Positions 1-6,510 of a stretch of DNA of 7,065 nucleotides are shown piece after piece (the first letter of the stretch is position 1; each line of letters opens with the position of its first letter). A model generated the notes under the pieces. It saw nothing but the letters and a program-made list of their open reading frames with translations. It made no database searches and had not been told where the DNA came from. The translations under genes were made by a program, and so were the position numbers. Origin of the DNA: an uncultured beta proteobacterium. Its GTDB lineage: Bacteria > Pseudomonadota > Gammaproteobacteria > Burkholderiales > Burkholderiaceae_C. The DNA is taken from positions 1-7,065 of the forward strand of contig CAIYQF010000199.1 of assembly GCA_903928325.1 (NCBI GenBank), read 5' to 3'.

Positions 1-909
1 AACCACGCTACGCCCACGCTGTTGGCCGGAGCGGCCAAGGCGCTTGCAAGCCACCCCAAGATCAGTTGCGAGGTGCTGGGCCCGCGCGAAGTGGCTAAGC
101 TGGCCATGGGTGCGTTTCTGGCCGTAGCCCAGGGTTCGGACGAAGCCTTGCGTTTTGTGGTGCTGCGCTACAACGGCGCGACCAAGACCAAAGCCCCCAC
201 CGTACTTGTTGGCAAGGGAATTACCTTTGACAGCGGGGGAATCTCGATCAAACCCGCCGCTGAGATGGACGAGATGAAGTTCGACATGTCGGGCGCAGCC
301 AGCGTGCTGGGCACCTTCAAGGCACTGGCTTTGCTCAAGCCATCCATCAACGTGGTGGGGCTGATCCCGGCTTGCGAAAACCTGATCAACGGACGCGCGG
401 TCAAGCCTGGCGACGTGATCACTAGCATGAGCGGCCAAACCATTGAAATTCTCAACACCGACGCCGAGGGGCGCCTGGTGCTGTGCGACGCGCTGAGCTA
501 TGCAGAGCGGTTCAAACCGGCAGCCGTGATCGACATTGCAACCCTCACCGGCGCCTGCGTGGTGGCGCTGGGTGCGGTGCGCAGCGGCATGTTTTCGGAC
601 AACGAGCCCCTGGCCCAGGCTTTGGGCGCTGCGGGCGAGCGCGCCCAGGATGCGTGCTGGCGCCTGCCGCTCGATGAGGATTACGCCGAAGGCCTGAAGT
701 CCAACTTCGCCGACGTCGCCAACGTAGGCGGCCGCGCGGGTGGGGCCATCACGGCGGCCAAGTTTTTGCAGCGTTTTACTGAAAAATTCCCGTGGGCGCA
801 TTTGGATATTGCAGGCAGCGCCTGGAAAAGCGGCGCCAGCAAGGGGGCCACCGGCAGGCCTGTGGGTTTGTTGGTTGAATTTTTGTTGGCCCAGTCCGCA
901 AGCAAGTAA
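1..909 (+). CDS. pepA: Leucyl aminopeptidase (M17 family), 5'-truncated by window edge
   Basis: Cytosolic M17 zinc/manganese aminopeptidase that removes N-terminal residues from peptides; in E. coli the protein also binds DNA in Xer recombination and carAB control (family knowledge). The reading frame is open from base 1, beginning N-H-A-T-P-T-L-L, so the N-terminal domain lies outside the window and the visible 302 codons are essentially the catalytic domain. The metal/active-site landmarks are all present: VGKGITFDSGG around bases 205-240 (metal-binding Lys and Asp), SIKP with the likely catalytic Lys, KFDMSGAAS (Asp), and the M17 signature NTDAEGRL at 454-477 (Asp, Glu and catalytic Arg). 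ATLTGAC follows as in typical PepA. The gene ends in TAA at 907-909, and holC starts 8 bases later, which suggests one transcript. Codon use is strongly GC-rich at third positions, as expected for host chromosome. The identification is near certain. Confidence 0.96.
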   Translation, partial: NHATPTLLAGAAKALASHPKISCEVLGPREVAKLAMGAFLAVAQGSDEALRFVVLRYNGATKTKAPTVLVGKGITFDSGGISIKPAAEMDEMKFDMSGAASVLGTFKALALLKPSINVVGLIPACENLINGRAVKPGDVITSMSGQTIEILNTDAEGRLVLCDALSYAERFKPAAVIDIATLTGACVVALGAVRSGMFSDNEPLAQALGAAGERAQDACWRLPLDEDYAEGLKSNFADVANVGGRAGGAITAAKFLQRFTEKFPWAHLDIAGSAWKSGASKGATGRPVGLLVEFLLAQSASK

Positions 910-917
910 GGGCGGCC

Positions 918-1352
918 ATGACGCAGGTCGCGTTTCACTTTGGCGCGCCTGACAAGCTTGCCTACGCGCTGCGCTTGTTGCGCAAAGCCTCCGCCACCGG
1001 CGCCCGCATCCTGGTCGTGGCCGACGCCGACCTGTTGCCGCGGCTAGACGCCGCGCTGTGGGCTAGCGCCGCGACCGATTTTCGCCCCCATTGCGTGGGC
1101 CATGCGGCGCCGCAGGTGCTTTCCCGCTCGCCGATCGTCCTGGCCGAGCCGGGGCTGGACCTGATGGCGCACACCTATGACGTGTTGGTTAACTTAAGCG
1201 TTACGCTGCCCCCCGAAATTGAGCGTTACCAGCGCGTCATTGAGGTGGTCAGCACAGATGACGAAGACCGTGCCCAGGCACGCCCGCGCTGGAAGTGGTA
1301 CGCCGAACACGGCTATGCCATCGACCGTCACGACTTGCAATTGCGCAGCTAG
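918..1352 (+). CDS. holC: DNA polymerase III subunit chi
   Basis: Chi is the clamp-loader accessory subunit that pairs with psi and contacts single-stranded-DNA-binding protein, linking the replicase to SSB-coated lagging-strand template. The 144-residue product has the usual chi length (about 140-150). It opens with a typical chi N-terminus, VAFHFGAPDKLAYALRLLRK, and keeps the conserved inner blocks FRPHC, SPIVL, DVLVNL and, near the C-terminus, VIEVVSTDDEDR followed by RWKWYAEHGYAIDRHDL. The ATG at 918 is chosen because it gives this full N-terminus and lies just after pepA; the weak purine stretch AAGGGCGGCC precedes it. The pepA-holC order is common in beta- and gammaproteobacteria. No clear intrinsic terminator follows; the tRNA begins 72 bases later. 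Confidence 0.95.
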   Translation: MTQVAFHFGAPDKLAYALRLLRKASATGARILVVADADLLPRLDAALWASAATDFRPHCVGHAAPQVLSRSPIVLAEPGLDLMAHTYDVLVNLSVTLPPEIERYQRVIEVVSTDDEDRAQARPRWKWYAEHGYAIDRHDLQLRS

Positions 1353-1408
1353 CCCTGCCTTTTTGCCGGGGTGCAAGGCGCGCTTCCGAAACCGCATGGT
1401 TTGCAGGT

Positions 1409-1414
1409 TAAAAT
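1409..1414 (+). promoter_or_regulatory. Candidate -10 box for the tRNA-Ser gene
   Basis: The sequence TAAAAT lies 10 bases before the first base of the mature tRNA and is followed by a GC-rich TTCGCCC stretch, the sort of discriminator often seen at stable-RNA promoters. The matching -35 is poor: the nearest candidate is TTCCGA at 1384-1389 with a long 19-base spacer, and 10 bases from the -10 box to the mature 5' end leaves almost no leader. This is therefore only a plausible call. Confidence 0.35.
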
Positions 1415-1424
1415 TCGCCCTTCT

Positions 1425-1514
1425 GGAGAGGTGGATGAGCGGTTTAAGTCACACGCCTGGAAAGCGTGCGAGGGGTAAAACCCTCCGCGGGTTCGAATCC
1501 CGCCTTCTCCGCCA
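1425..1514 (+). tRNA. tRNA-Ser (GGA anticodon), encodes CCA; likely integration target
   Basis: The full cloverleaf can be folded by eye. The acceptor GGAGAGG pairs with CTTCTCC (one G-U), the anticodon stem CACGC pairs with GCGTG around loop CTGGAAA, giving anticodon GGA, which reads UCC/UCU serine codons. A long variable arm of class II type (GAGGG/CCCTC) follows, then the T arm GCGGGTTCGAATCCCGC, discriminator G and an encoded CCA at 1512-1514. The 3' half is the likely attL of the downstream element, because a tyrosine integrase starts 187 bases after the CCA and tRNA 3' ends are the usual target of P4-type integrases. No second copy of the tRNA 3' end is visible elsewhere in the window, so the attachment core cannot be delimited here. 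Confidence 0.97.
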
Positions 1515-1561
1515 GTGATAAGTCTTTGACGGTATCCAACCGTTCAAAGCGAACCCCTAGA

Positions 1562-1595
1562 AGCCCTAGTTTCCCCGCGAAGCTGGGGCTTTTTT
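1562..1595 (+). terminator. Intrinsic terminator after tRNA-Ser
   Basis: An 11-base-pair stem (AGCCCTAGTTT with AAGCTGGGGCT, two T-G wobble pairs) closes a 7-base loop CCCCGCG and is followed directly by a run of T (the last stem base plus five more). This is a textbook Rho-independent terminator. It lies between the tRNA and the integrase, so it would end tRNA transcription and insulate the element's first gene from host read-through. Confidence 0.85.
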
Positions 1596-1622
1596 GTTTC
1601 CTTGTGTCTTTTCCGGTATTCT
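1594..1622 (+). promoter_or_regulatory. Candidate sigma-70 promoter for the integrase
   Basis: TTGTTT at 1594-1599 and TATTCT at 1617-1622 are separated by 17 bases, the optimal sigma-70 spacing. They match consensus at 3 of 6 and 4 of 6 positions. The site lies just downstream of the tRNA terminator and upstream of a cluster of short direct repeats and the integrase start, which is where an integrase promoter is expected. The match is weak, and the sequence is T-rich enough for a chance hit. Confidence 0.3.
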
Positions 1623-1639
1623 TGAAGCCACGATCTGGC

Positions 1640-1689
1640 GTAGGTATGTTTGTTGGTACGTCGGACAAGACCTGTGGGTATGTAGGTAC
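1640..1689 (+). repeat. Four direct octamers GTNGGTAY before the integrase
   Basis: Copies are GTAGGTAT (1640-1647), GTTGGTAC (1652-1659), GTGGGTAT (1674-1681) and GTAGGTAC (1682-1689), all on the same strand and each followed by G or, in the abutting copy, by the next repeat. The cluster sits between the tRNA 3' end (presumed core site) and the integrase start. Short direct repeats at this position in tyrosine-integrase elements commonly act as arm-type integrase or AlpA/excisionase binding sites, or as operators for int; which applies here is inference. Confidence 0.5.
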
Positions 1690-1701
1690 GGAGGCGGCGC
1701 A

Positions 1702-2919
1702 ATGGCTCTGACAGACACGCAAATCAAAAAGGCACGATGTATCGAAAAGCCGGTCAAGATGTTTGACGGCGATGGCTTGTTCCTGCACCTGATGCCCACG
1801 GGCAGCAAAATATGGCGGGTGGCCTATCGGGTGGGCGGCAAGCAGAAAATGCTCACTCTTGGCAAGTATCCCGAAATCACACTCTCGCAGGCCCGTGGCC
1901 TATGCCTAGAAGCGCGCAAGAAGCTCGCAACCGGCGCTGACCCAGTTGTCGCAAGGCGTGCTGAAGTGAAGGCCCGTGAATCTGCCAACGAAAACAACTT
2001 TGAAGCGGTAGCCCGCGCATGGTGGTGGCATTGGAAGGCAGGGCGCACAAGCGACCACCACGTGGCACAGACACTGCGAAGGCTTGTGGCCGACGTTTTT
2101 CCTAGGATAGGCACCAGACCTATTGCAGAAATCGAAGCCCCTGAACTGGTGGAGATGGCCAAGGAGATTGAGAAGCGCGGGGCAGGAGAATTAGCTAAGC
2201 GGTCGTTACAGACCTGCAGTCAGGTATTCCGGTACGCCATTGCCAACGGTAAGGCGCGGCGTAATCCAGCCGTAGAAATTCGGCCTAGCGACGTGCTCAA
2301 GGCCCGAAAGGTAGAGAACTATGCACGTGTCGGGGCAGGGGAGTTGCCACCACTTATGCGCAAGGTGGAGGCCTACAAAGGCAAGCCCACTACCCGGCTC
2401 GCCATGAAGTTAATGGCCCTGACTTTTGTCCGCACGGGTGAGCTGATAGGGGCCAAGTGGTCAGAATTCAACCTAGACGCGGCGCGGTGGGACATACCCG
2501 GCGAGCGCATGAAGATGAAGACGCCGCACGTCGTGCCATTGTCAAGTCAAGCGATTGACGTGCTCAAAACGCTACACACCATCACGGGAGACCGCGAGCT
2601 ACTTTTTCCGGGTGAGCGGGATCATGCGCGCCCAATGTCAAACAATACAATTTTGAAGGCGCTGGAAATCATGGGTTACAAACACCAGATGACCGGCCAC
2701 GGTTTCCGGGGCATAGCGTCCACGGTACTTCATGAACACGGGTTCGAGCATGCCCACATTGAGGCACAGTTAGCCCATGCAGAACGCAATAGCGTAAGCG
2801 CCGCCTACAACCACGCGGTGTACCTTCCGCAGCGCGCGGCAATGATGGCCTGGTGGGGTACTTTCATCGAGTCTGCCGCTAGGGGTAACGTTGTCCCCTT
2901 GCGAAAGCTAACCGCTTAG
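1702..2919 (+). CDS. int: Tyrosine-type site-specific integrase, DUF4102/P4-like
   Basis: The 405-residue product matches the P4-like integrase plan in length and order. The N-terminal DUF4102 arm-binding domain (about residues 1-90) contains FDGDGLFLHLMPTGSKIW and LTLGKYPEITLSQAR. A core-binding domain follows (about 95-200), then the catalytic domain. Catalytic residues are visible: Arg244 in FVRTGELIGAKW, a Lys in the MKMKTPHVVPL beta-hairpin (271 or 273), the HGFR box His333 and Arg336, His359 in QLAHAERN, and the probable nucleophile Tyr369 in SAAYNHAVYL. The ATG at 1702 is preferred because GGAGG at 1690-1694 precedes it and the DUF4102 domain begins there; the open frame upstream to 1594 runs through the terminator and repeats. 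The gene points away from the adjacent tRNA-Ser, and the next gene starts 9 bases after the stop. All catalytic residues are intact, so the enzyme may be active. Confidence 0.95.
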   Translation: MALTDTQIKKARCIEKPVKMFDGDGLFLHLMPTGSKIWRVAYRVGGKQKMLTLGKYPEITLSQARGLCLEARKKLATGADPVVARRAEVKARESANENNFEAVARAWWWHWKAGRTSDHHVAQTLRRLVADVFPRIGTRPIAEIEAPELVEMAKEIEKRGAGELAKRSLQTCSQVFRYAIANGKARRNPAVEIRPSDVLKARKVENYARVGAGELPPLMRKVEAYKGKPTTRLAMKLMALTFVRTGELIGAKWSEFNLDAARWDIPGERMKMKTPHVVPLSSQAIDVLKTLHTITGDRELLFPGERDHARPMSNNTILKALEIMGYKHQMTGHGFRGIASTVLHEHGFEHAHIEAQLAHAERNSVSAAYNHAVYLPQRAAMMAWWGTFIESAARGNVVPLRKLTA

Positions 2920-2928
2920 GGCAAGGCG

Positions 2929-3417
2929 ATGCAAGAGCGTGAATTGCGGGACTTCGTTCGAGCAGTGCAAGATTTTCAGCGTCGCGAGGGCTGCTCTTTT
3001 GAGCTAGCGAAGTCAGAAGTCGCTCGCATGCTTGGGGTTGTGTCGCCTTTAGAAGGGAACGGCATCGTGCCTCTGCCTGCTTCACTCACGCGTAGAAGGC
3101 GCGGTCGGGGACCTAAGCAGGGGCAAACTAAAGCCGATTTTGTAGCGGCTGTGGCGGTCTACTTTGAATCGGTTGGTGCGGGAAAAGAGCAATCCGTAAA
3201 CATGGCACAAGGGTGGCTTGGTATCAGTGTTCCGAGGCAAAGTGCGAGGGATGCCATAGCCCGATTTAGGGAGATCACGACTCCCAGCCAGTACAAGATA
3301 CAAGCTCAATGGGCATGTGCAAAACAGCCCAATCCGAACGTAACGCCTTTACCTCAAAGTGTTTCCAAACGTCGGAAGCGCCGACAAACGACGGCGAATA
3401 ACCCGTCATTTATCTAG
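2929..3417 (+). CDS. Hypothetical basic protein with internal duplication, 162 aa
   Basis: I do not recognise a family. The ATG at 2929 lies 9 bases after the integrase stop, with purine-rich AAGGCG just before it, so it is probably co-transcribed with int. The protein seems to consist of two related halves. DFVRAVQDF...ARMLGV (residues 8-37) resembles DFVAAVAVYF...GWLGI (70-99), and each is followed by a basic block, PLPASLTRRRRGR (48-60) and PLPQSVSKRRKRR (140-152). The segments read as helical with Arg/Lys clusters, and residues 102-113 (PRQSARDAIARF) also look helical, so DNA or RNA binding is possible. There is no signal peptide or membrane segment. Codon use is less GC-biased than in pepA/holC, consistent with acquired DNA. 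That it encodes protein is supported by its length, its tight spacing and the protein-level repeat; its function is unknown. Confidence 0.7.
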   Translation: MQERELRDFVRAVQDFQRREGCSFELAKSEVARMLGVVSPLEGNGIVPLPASLTRRRRGRGPKQGQTKADFVAAVAVYFESVGAGKEQSVNMAQGWLGISVPRQSARDAIARFREITTPSQYKIQAQWACAKQPNPNVTPLPQSVSKRRKRRQTTANNPSFI

Positions 3418-3434
3418 CAATTTCGGATCGAAGA

Positions 3435-3462
3435 TAAGCCCATCACGAATCAAAGGGGCTTA
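3435..3462 (+). promoter_or_regulatory. Inverted repeat overlapping the alpA ribosome binding site
   Basis: TAAGCCC (3435-3441) and GGGCTTA (3456-3462) are perfect complements separated by 14 bases. The right arm overlaps the Shine-Dalgarno-like AAAGGGG (3452-3458) and ends one base before the ATG of the alpA-like gene. In mRNA the hairpin would mask the ribosome binding site; in DNA it could be an operator. Either role is inferred from position alone. Confidence 0.4.
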
Positions 3463-3463
3463 T

Positions 3464-3721
3464 ATGGACACAGTAATTGAATCGGCACTGGCAACGGCGC
3501 AACATCAAACCCGCGCAAGGCTTTACGCCCAGCCAGACATTCTGGCGCGTGGCAAATTTTCAAAGTCGCACCTTTATAACCTTATGGCACGGGGACACTT
3601 CCCGAAACCATGCCTGCGCATGGGGCTACGTTTTACAAGATGGGCCGCTGCAGATGTAGACATCTGGTTCCAAGCCCCTGCCGCATGGATAGCAGCGAAC
3701 GCTGAAGGGCCTTCGGCATGA
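3464..3721 (+). CDS. alpA: AlpA-family DNA-binding regulator/excisionase
   Basis: The 85-residue product has the standard AlpA size and pattern. LYAQPDILARGKFSKSHLYN (residues 20-39) forms the winged-helix/MerR-like helix-turn-helix with the typical SKSHLYNLMARGHFPKP phrase, followed by LRMGLRFTRWAAADVDIWF, matching the family's R-x-x-R-W-x-x-x-D-I-D-x-W ending. In phage P4-type satellites and Gram-negative PICIs, AlpA proteins activate integrase/excision or early transcription and may act as the recombination directionality factor. The start at 3464 is chosen because AAAGGGG lies at 3452-3458 and it gives the normal length; a longer frame reaches back to 3359 but overlaps the preceding gene. 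The stop overlaps the next gene's start in an ATGA at 3718-3721, implying translational coupling. The family assignment is firm; the exact role is inferred. Confidence 0.88.
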   Translation: MDTVIESALATAQHQTRARLYAQPDILARGKFSKSHLYNLMARGHFPKPCLRMGLRFTRWAAADVDIWFQAPAAWIAANAEGPSA

Positions 3722-3999
3722 ACGCCGAACTTCTAAAAACGGAGCTTGCCCACGCCGAACAAGCCGAGCTTGAAAGCGACGACCAGTTGCGCAACTTATC
3801 GGCATTGATCGACAAAGCTAGCACACCGAATTCCGAACTGAATGCGACTGACTGTTCCAAGCTCGTGGCCGCTGCGCTGGCATTGAACGAGCGTTTGCGG
3901 GTACGCACTAAGGCCATCAGGAGCGCAATTCGGACCGTTGAAGTTGATGCGGAATACGCGGAGCGAGCCAAAGCTAGCCCCAAGCGCAAAGCCGATTAA
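3718..3999 (+). CDS. Small acidic-to-basic helical hypothetical protein, 93 aa
   Basis: Not recognised. The ATG overlaps the alpA stop (ATGA), and this arrangement is the main support for it as a real gene. The 93-residue product is dominated by Ala, Glu, Leu and Lys: residues 1-34 (LLKTELAHAEQAELES, then DQLRNLSALIDKA) and 45-85 (CSKLVAAALALNERLRVRTKA) read as two long amphipathic helices, possibly a helical hairpin or coiled coil, and the tail SPKRKAD is basic. No signal peptide, membrane segment or metal site is seen. Its place between AlpA and the primase suggests an accessory role in regulation or replication, but that is only context. Confidence 0.7.
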   Translation: MNAELLKTELAHAEQAELESDDQLRNLSALIDKASTPNSELNATDCSKLVAAALALNERLRVRTKAIRSAIRTVEVDAEYAERAKASPKRKAD

Positions 4000-4002
4000 C
4001 TC

Positions 4003-4035
4003 AAAAAAATGCCCCGACACAAAGAGGGCGGGGCA
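4003..4035 (-). terminator. Hairpin shaped as a minus-strand terminator, before the primase gene
   Basis: TGCCCCG (4010-4016) and CGGGGCA (4029-4035) form a perfect 7-base-pair stem with a 12-base loop. On the minus strand the stem is followed by seven T (the A-run at 4003-4009), the form of an intrinsic terminator for leftward transcription. On the plus strand no T-run follows; instead the primase ribosome binding site AAAAGGA begins right after the stem, so the hairpin could also affect primase translation. No minus-strand gene to its right is recognised before the IS transposase. Confidence 0.5.
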
Positions 4036-4048
4036 AAAGGATTTATCG

Positions 4049-5125
4049 ATGCCTATTTTACAAAATGAAGCTGATCGCGGCAAGGGTGATGACGTTGCCC
4101 GCCCCGTTGAAATCACTGCGGAGGATTGCTATTCCGAGTTGTCCGTGAAGGGTACAAAAGGCATACAGGGGATAGTTACCAACGGCCCCGGAGATAAACC
4201 CAACGACCATAAATGGAATTTGGGGGGCGCTGTACAAGGTCTATGGATGGCTGAGAAGTCGGCAAACAAAAGACCGGCCTACATGATCATGGCGGCATTT
4301 GACCCTGGGTCTGTCGCACGCTGGAGGGGGCGCAGCTGCGCAAATGTCGTTGCGCTTCAGGGCTTCTGGATTGACGTTGAAGGCAGTCTTGAAAAAGGAG
4401 GCTACGACGGAGCGCAGGCGGTATCTACTGCCGTAAAGGCGTTTCGTCTTCAGACTGGTTTGTTACCGACGCACGTTATTTTCACAGGTAGCGGTGGCGT
4501 ACACCTGCACTATGTAATCTCTGAAACGATCAGCCTAGAGGTGTGGGCACCACGTGCGAAGGCATTGGTTGCACTTTGTGTTGAATACGGTTTCAAAATA
4601 GACGCACAGTGCACCACAGATGCCGCCCGTTTTATGCGTGCGCCCGGTTCGATTCACCAAAAGACGGACAAGGTCGTTACGGCGTACCGTTGGAAATCAC
4701 AGCCTTACACCCTTGATGAGTTTGACGCGCTGATCGGCTACGACTCTGCGCCCACGCCGCAAGTGCTGCCCACACAAACGCGGAAGTGGGACGCATCCAT
4801 TAATTCAGATGTATCCCCGGATTACCCAGCATACAGCTACAAGAAAGCTGCGGAGAAGTGTGGCGCCATGCGCATGGCGGCGCTGTGGAACGGACGCGAT
4901 ACACCTTACCCCGTCTGGATTCTTGCCTTACGCACTGCAGCGCTATCCGTTGAGGGGCGCGAATACGCGCATGAGATTAGCTGCGGCCACGGTGAATATG
5001 ACGCAGCAGAAACCGACCGCAAGTTGGGCAGCTTGACCGGTGGCCCGGCCAGTTGCAAGACCTGGGCGGATGCATGGGGGAGTGCTGGGCCTTGTGAATC
5101 CTGCGAGCAATGGAGAGCGCAATGA
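4049..5125 (+). CDS. Archaeo-eukaryotic-type primase (PrimPol/RepB-like), element replication
   Basis: Likely a DNA primase that starts replication of the element. The 358-residue product shows the three AEP motifs: an acidic D-x-E pair, Asp109 and Glu111 in FWIDVEG; the G-x-H-x-H-type strand in FTGSGGVHLHYVI (145-157); and DAQCTTDAARFMRAPGS (186-201), with Asp191, Arg194 and Arg197. Residues 260-358 form a C-terminal part with Cys271, Cys312, Cys336, Cys349 and Cys352 (CESC), possibly a zinc-binding region as seen in primases paired with VapE proteins. The ATG at 4049 is chosen for AAAAGGA at 4036-4042; upstream in-frame starts would overlap the preceding gene and the hairpin. The stop overlaps the helicase start (ATGA at 5122-5125). 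A separate primase gene next to a separate helicase contrasts with P4 alpha, where both activities are fused. The motif evidence is good; the exact family name is uncertain. Confidence 0.82.
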   Translation: MPILQNEADRGKGDDVARPVEITAEDCYSELSVKGTKGIQGIVTNGPGDKPNDHKWNLGGAVQGLWMAEKSANKRPAYMIMAAFDPGSVARWRGRSCANVVALQGFWIDVEGSLEKGGYDGAQAVSTAVKAFRLQTGLLPTHVIFTGSGGVHLHYVISETISLEVWAPRAKALVALCVEYGFKIDAQCTTDAARFMRAPGSIHQKTDKVVTAYRWKSQPYTLDEFDALIGYDSAPTPQVLPTQTRKWDASINSDVSPDYPAYSYKKAAEKCGAMRMAALWNGRDTPYPVWILALRTAALSVEGREYAHEISCGHGEYDAAETDRKLGSLTGGPASCKTWADAWGSAGPCESCEQWRAQ

Positions 5126-6510
5126 ACCCTAATGCTGCACGCAGATATCCTCATCTAATCTACGGCGTGGTTCAGCCGCAGATAGCCGTATCCGTGGTGA
5201 ACCTGCCCCAAACGCTAGGCCGAATACCGGTTAACTTGCTAAAGGAGCACTGTCCCGACTGGGTGATGCGCGAGGGGCAACCCACTCGAATGCTGAACAC
5301 TTCTGCCAATGTGGCAGCGTTGGCCCGTCTGGGGGGCTGGTCTATGCGCTTCAACGAGATGACCAAGTGCACCGAATTGACGGGCGATGGTGTCATCGTA
5401 CCGGAAGACGATCAGGAGAACGTAGCACTAACCCTTTTTGGTGACTTCGCAGTACGGCACGGGATGTCCCGTGAAGGCTTGGGTGAACTGGTGGATGCAG
5501 TGGCACGAACCAATGCTTATCACTCTGTACGTGACTGGATTTGCGCTATCCCGTGGGATGGCTTAGACCGGATGACCTTGTTTGCCAACACGCTGCACCT
5601 CAAACACCAGGGGAGGGCGACGTTGGCCTATCGCATGTTGCATAAGTGGATGTTGCAAGTGATCGGCGCGATGATGGAGCCGGATGGCATTGCCGCTGCG
5701 GGGGTGCTTGTTCTGGCTGGCCCCCAATACAAGGGCAAAACCTACTGGGTAACCAATCTAGTCCCGGTGGCCGGAGCGGTGACTGCAGGTATCACGTTAG
5801 ACCCGAATAACAAGGACACAGTGCTGAAGGCAATTCGCTGCCTGATTGGGGAATTGGGCGAACTTGACGGAACAACACGCAAAGCCGACGTTGCTGTGCT
5901 CAAGGCCTTCATCACAGATCGCGTTGACGAAATCAGGCTTCCATATGCACGTCGCGCGGCGCGGTTTAAGCGTAGAACCGTGTTCTGCGCGACCGTCAAC
6001 GGCACTGGGTTTCTGGTTGATGACACCGGTAACCGGCGGTTCTGGGTTATAGAGGTCGCACACTGTGATGTTCTGGACGCTGCGACGATGCAGCAAGTCT
6101 GGGCCCAATACCTGCACCTCTATCAGCACGGCGAACGCTGGCACCTGGAGCCTGAGCTACTGGTAGAAATAAATTCCCATAACCGCGACTATGAGGCAGT
6201 GGACCCGCTGGCTGAACGCATCGCCACGCGCTACGACTGGCGCGGGGTTGTCGTATCCGGGATAACAATGGCCAACCGGACGCAGTACCCGGCAATTACG
6301 TGGAAGACCGCCACCCAAGTTTGCATTGAAGTTGGCATTCCTGATCCAAAGCGCAGCGATGCCACAAAAGTCGGTTCAATTGTTCGCAAGTTGCACGAAG
6401 GCATCGAGAGTGTCACGCCGGAGGTGGTGGCACTGTTGGAGCGGCGCTCCGATGGGTTGCGGCTGTTCGCGGTGCCACGTGGCACGCGGGCGATTACTGT
6501 GGGGTACTAA
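5122..6510 (+). CDS. VapE-family (virulence-associated E) P-loop helicase/ATPase
   Basis: Predicted replicative ATPase/helicase of the VapE family (PF05272), widespread in satellites and prophages. In the 462-residue product the N-terminal 190 residues include the typical VRDWICAIPWDGLDRM (136-151). The Walker A motif is GPQYKGKT (200-207), and an acidic Walker B-like strand is CLIGELGELD (240-249). The family hallmark run follows: FITDRVDEIRLPYARR (263-278), RRTVFCATVN (284-293), FLVDDTGNRRFW (297-308), with the presumed arginine-finger TGNRRFW. Residues about 395-425 look like a winged helix that could bind origin DNA. The start at 5122 is preferred over the in-frame ATG at 5110: GGAGAG at 5112-5117 is well spaced for it and it forms an ATGA overlap with the primase stop. 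The last 30 codons contain three copies of the heptamer that continues into the downstream origin-like region. Confidence 0.9.
   Translation: MNPNAARRYPHLIYGVVQPQIAVSVVNLPQTLGRIPVNLLKEHCPDWVMREGQPTRMLNTSANVAALARLGGWSMRFNEMTKCTELTGDGVIVPEDDQENVALTLFGDFAVRHGMSREGLGELVDAVARTNAYHSVRDWICAIPWDGLDRMTLFANTLHLKHQGRATLAYRMLHKWMLQVIGAMMEPDGIAAAGVLVLAGPQYKGKTYWVTNLVPVAGAVTAGITLDPNNKDTVLKAIRCLIGELGELDGTTRKADVAVLKAFITDRVDEIRLPYARRAARFKRRTVFCATVNGTGFLVDDTGNRRFWVIEVAHCDVLDAATMQQVWAQYLHLYQHGERWHLEPELLVEINSHNRDYEAVDPLAERIATRYDWRGVVVSGITMANRTQYPAITWKTATQVCIEVGIPDPKRSDATKVGSIVRKLHEGIESVTPEVVALLERRSDGLRLFAVPRGTRAITVGY

Noticed and set aside
1594..1701. N-terminal extension of the integrase to an upstream start
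   Set aside because: The extension is encoded by the end of the terminator, the promoter-like region and the direct repeats. The DUF4102 domain begins at the ATG at 1702, which has its own GGAGG.
1466..1788. Frames on both strands over the tRNA and terminator
   Set aside because: They read through a tRNA gene and a strong terminator hairpin and overlap the integrase start; no domain is visible.
3359..3463. N-terminal extension of the AlpA-like protein
   Set aside because: It would overlap the preceding gene by about 60 bases and run through the inverted repeat; the AlpA family is normally short and the start at 3464 has a good ribosome binding site.
5797..6144. Minus-strand frame of 115 codons opposite the helicase
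   Set aside because: It lies wholly opposite the conserved P-loop gene region and shows no recognisable motif, as expected for a shadow frame.
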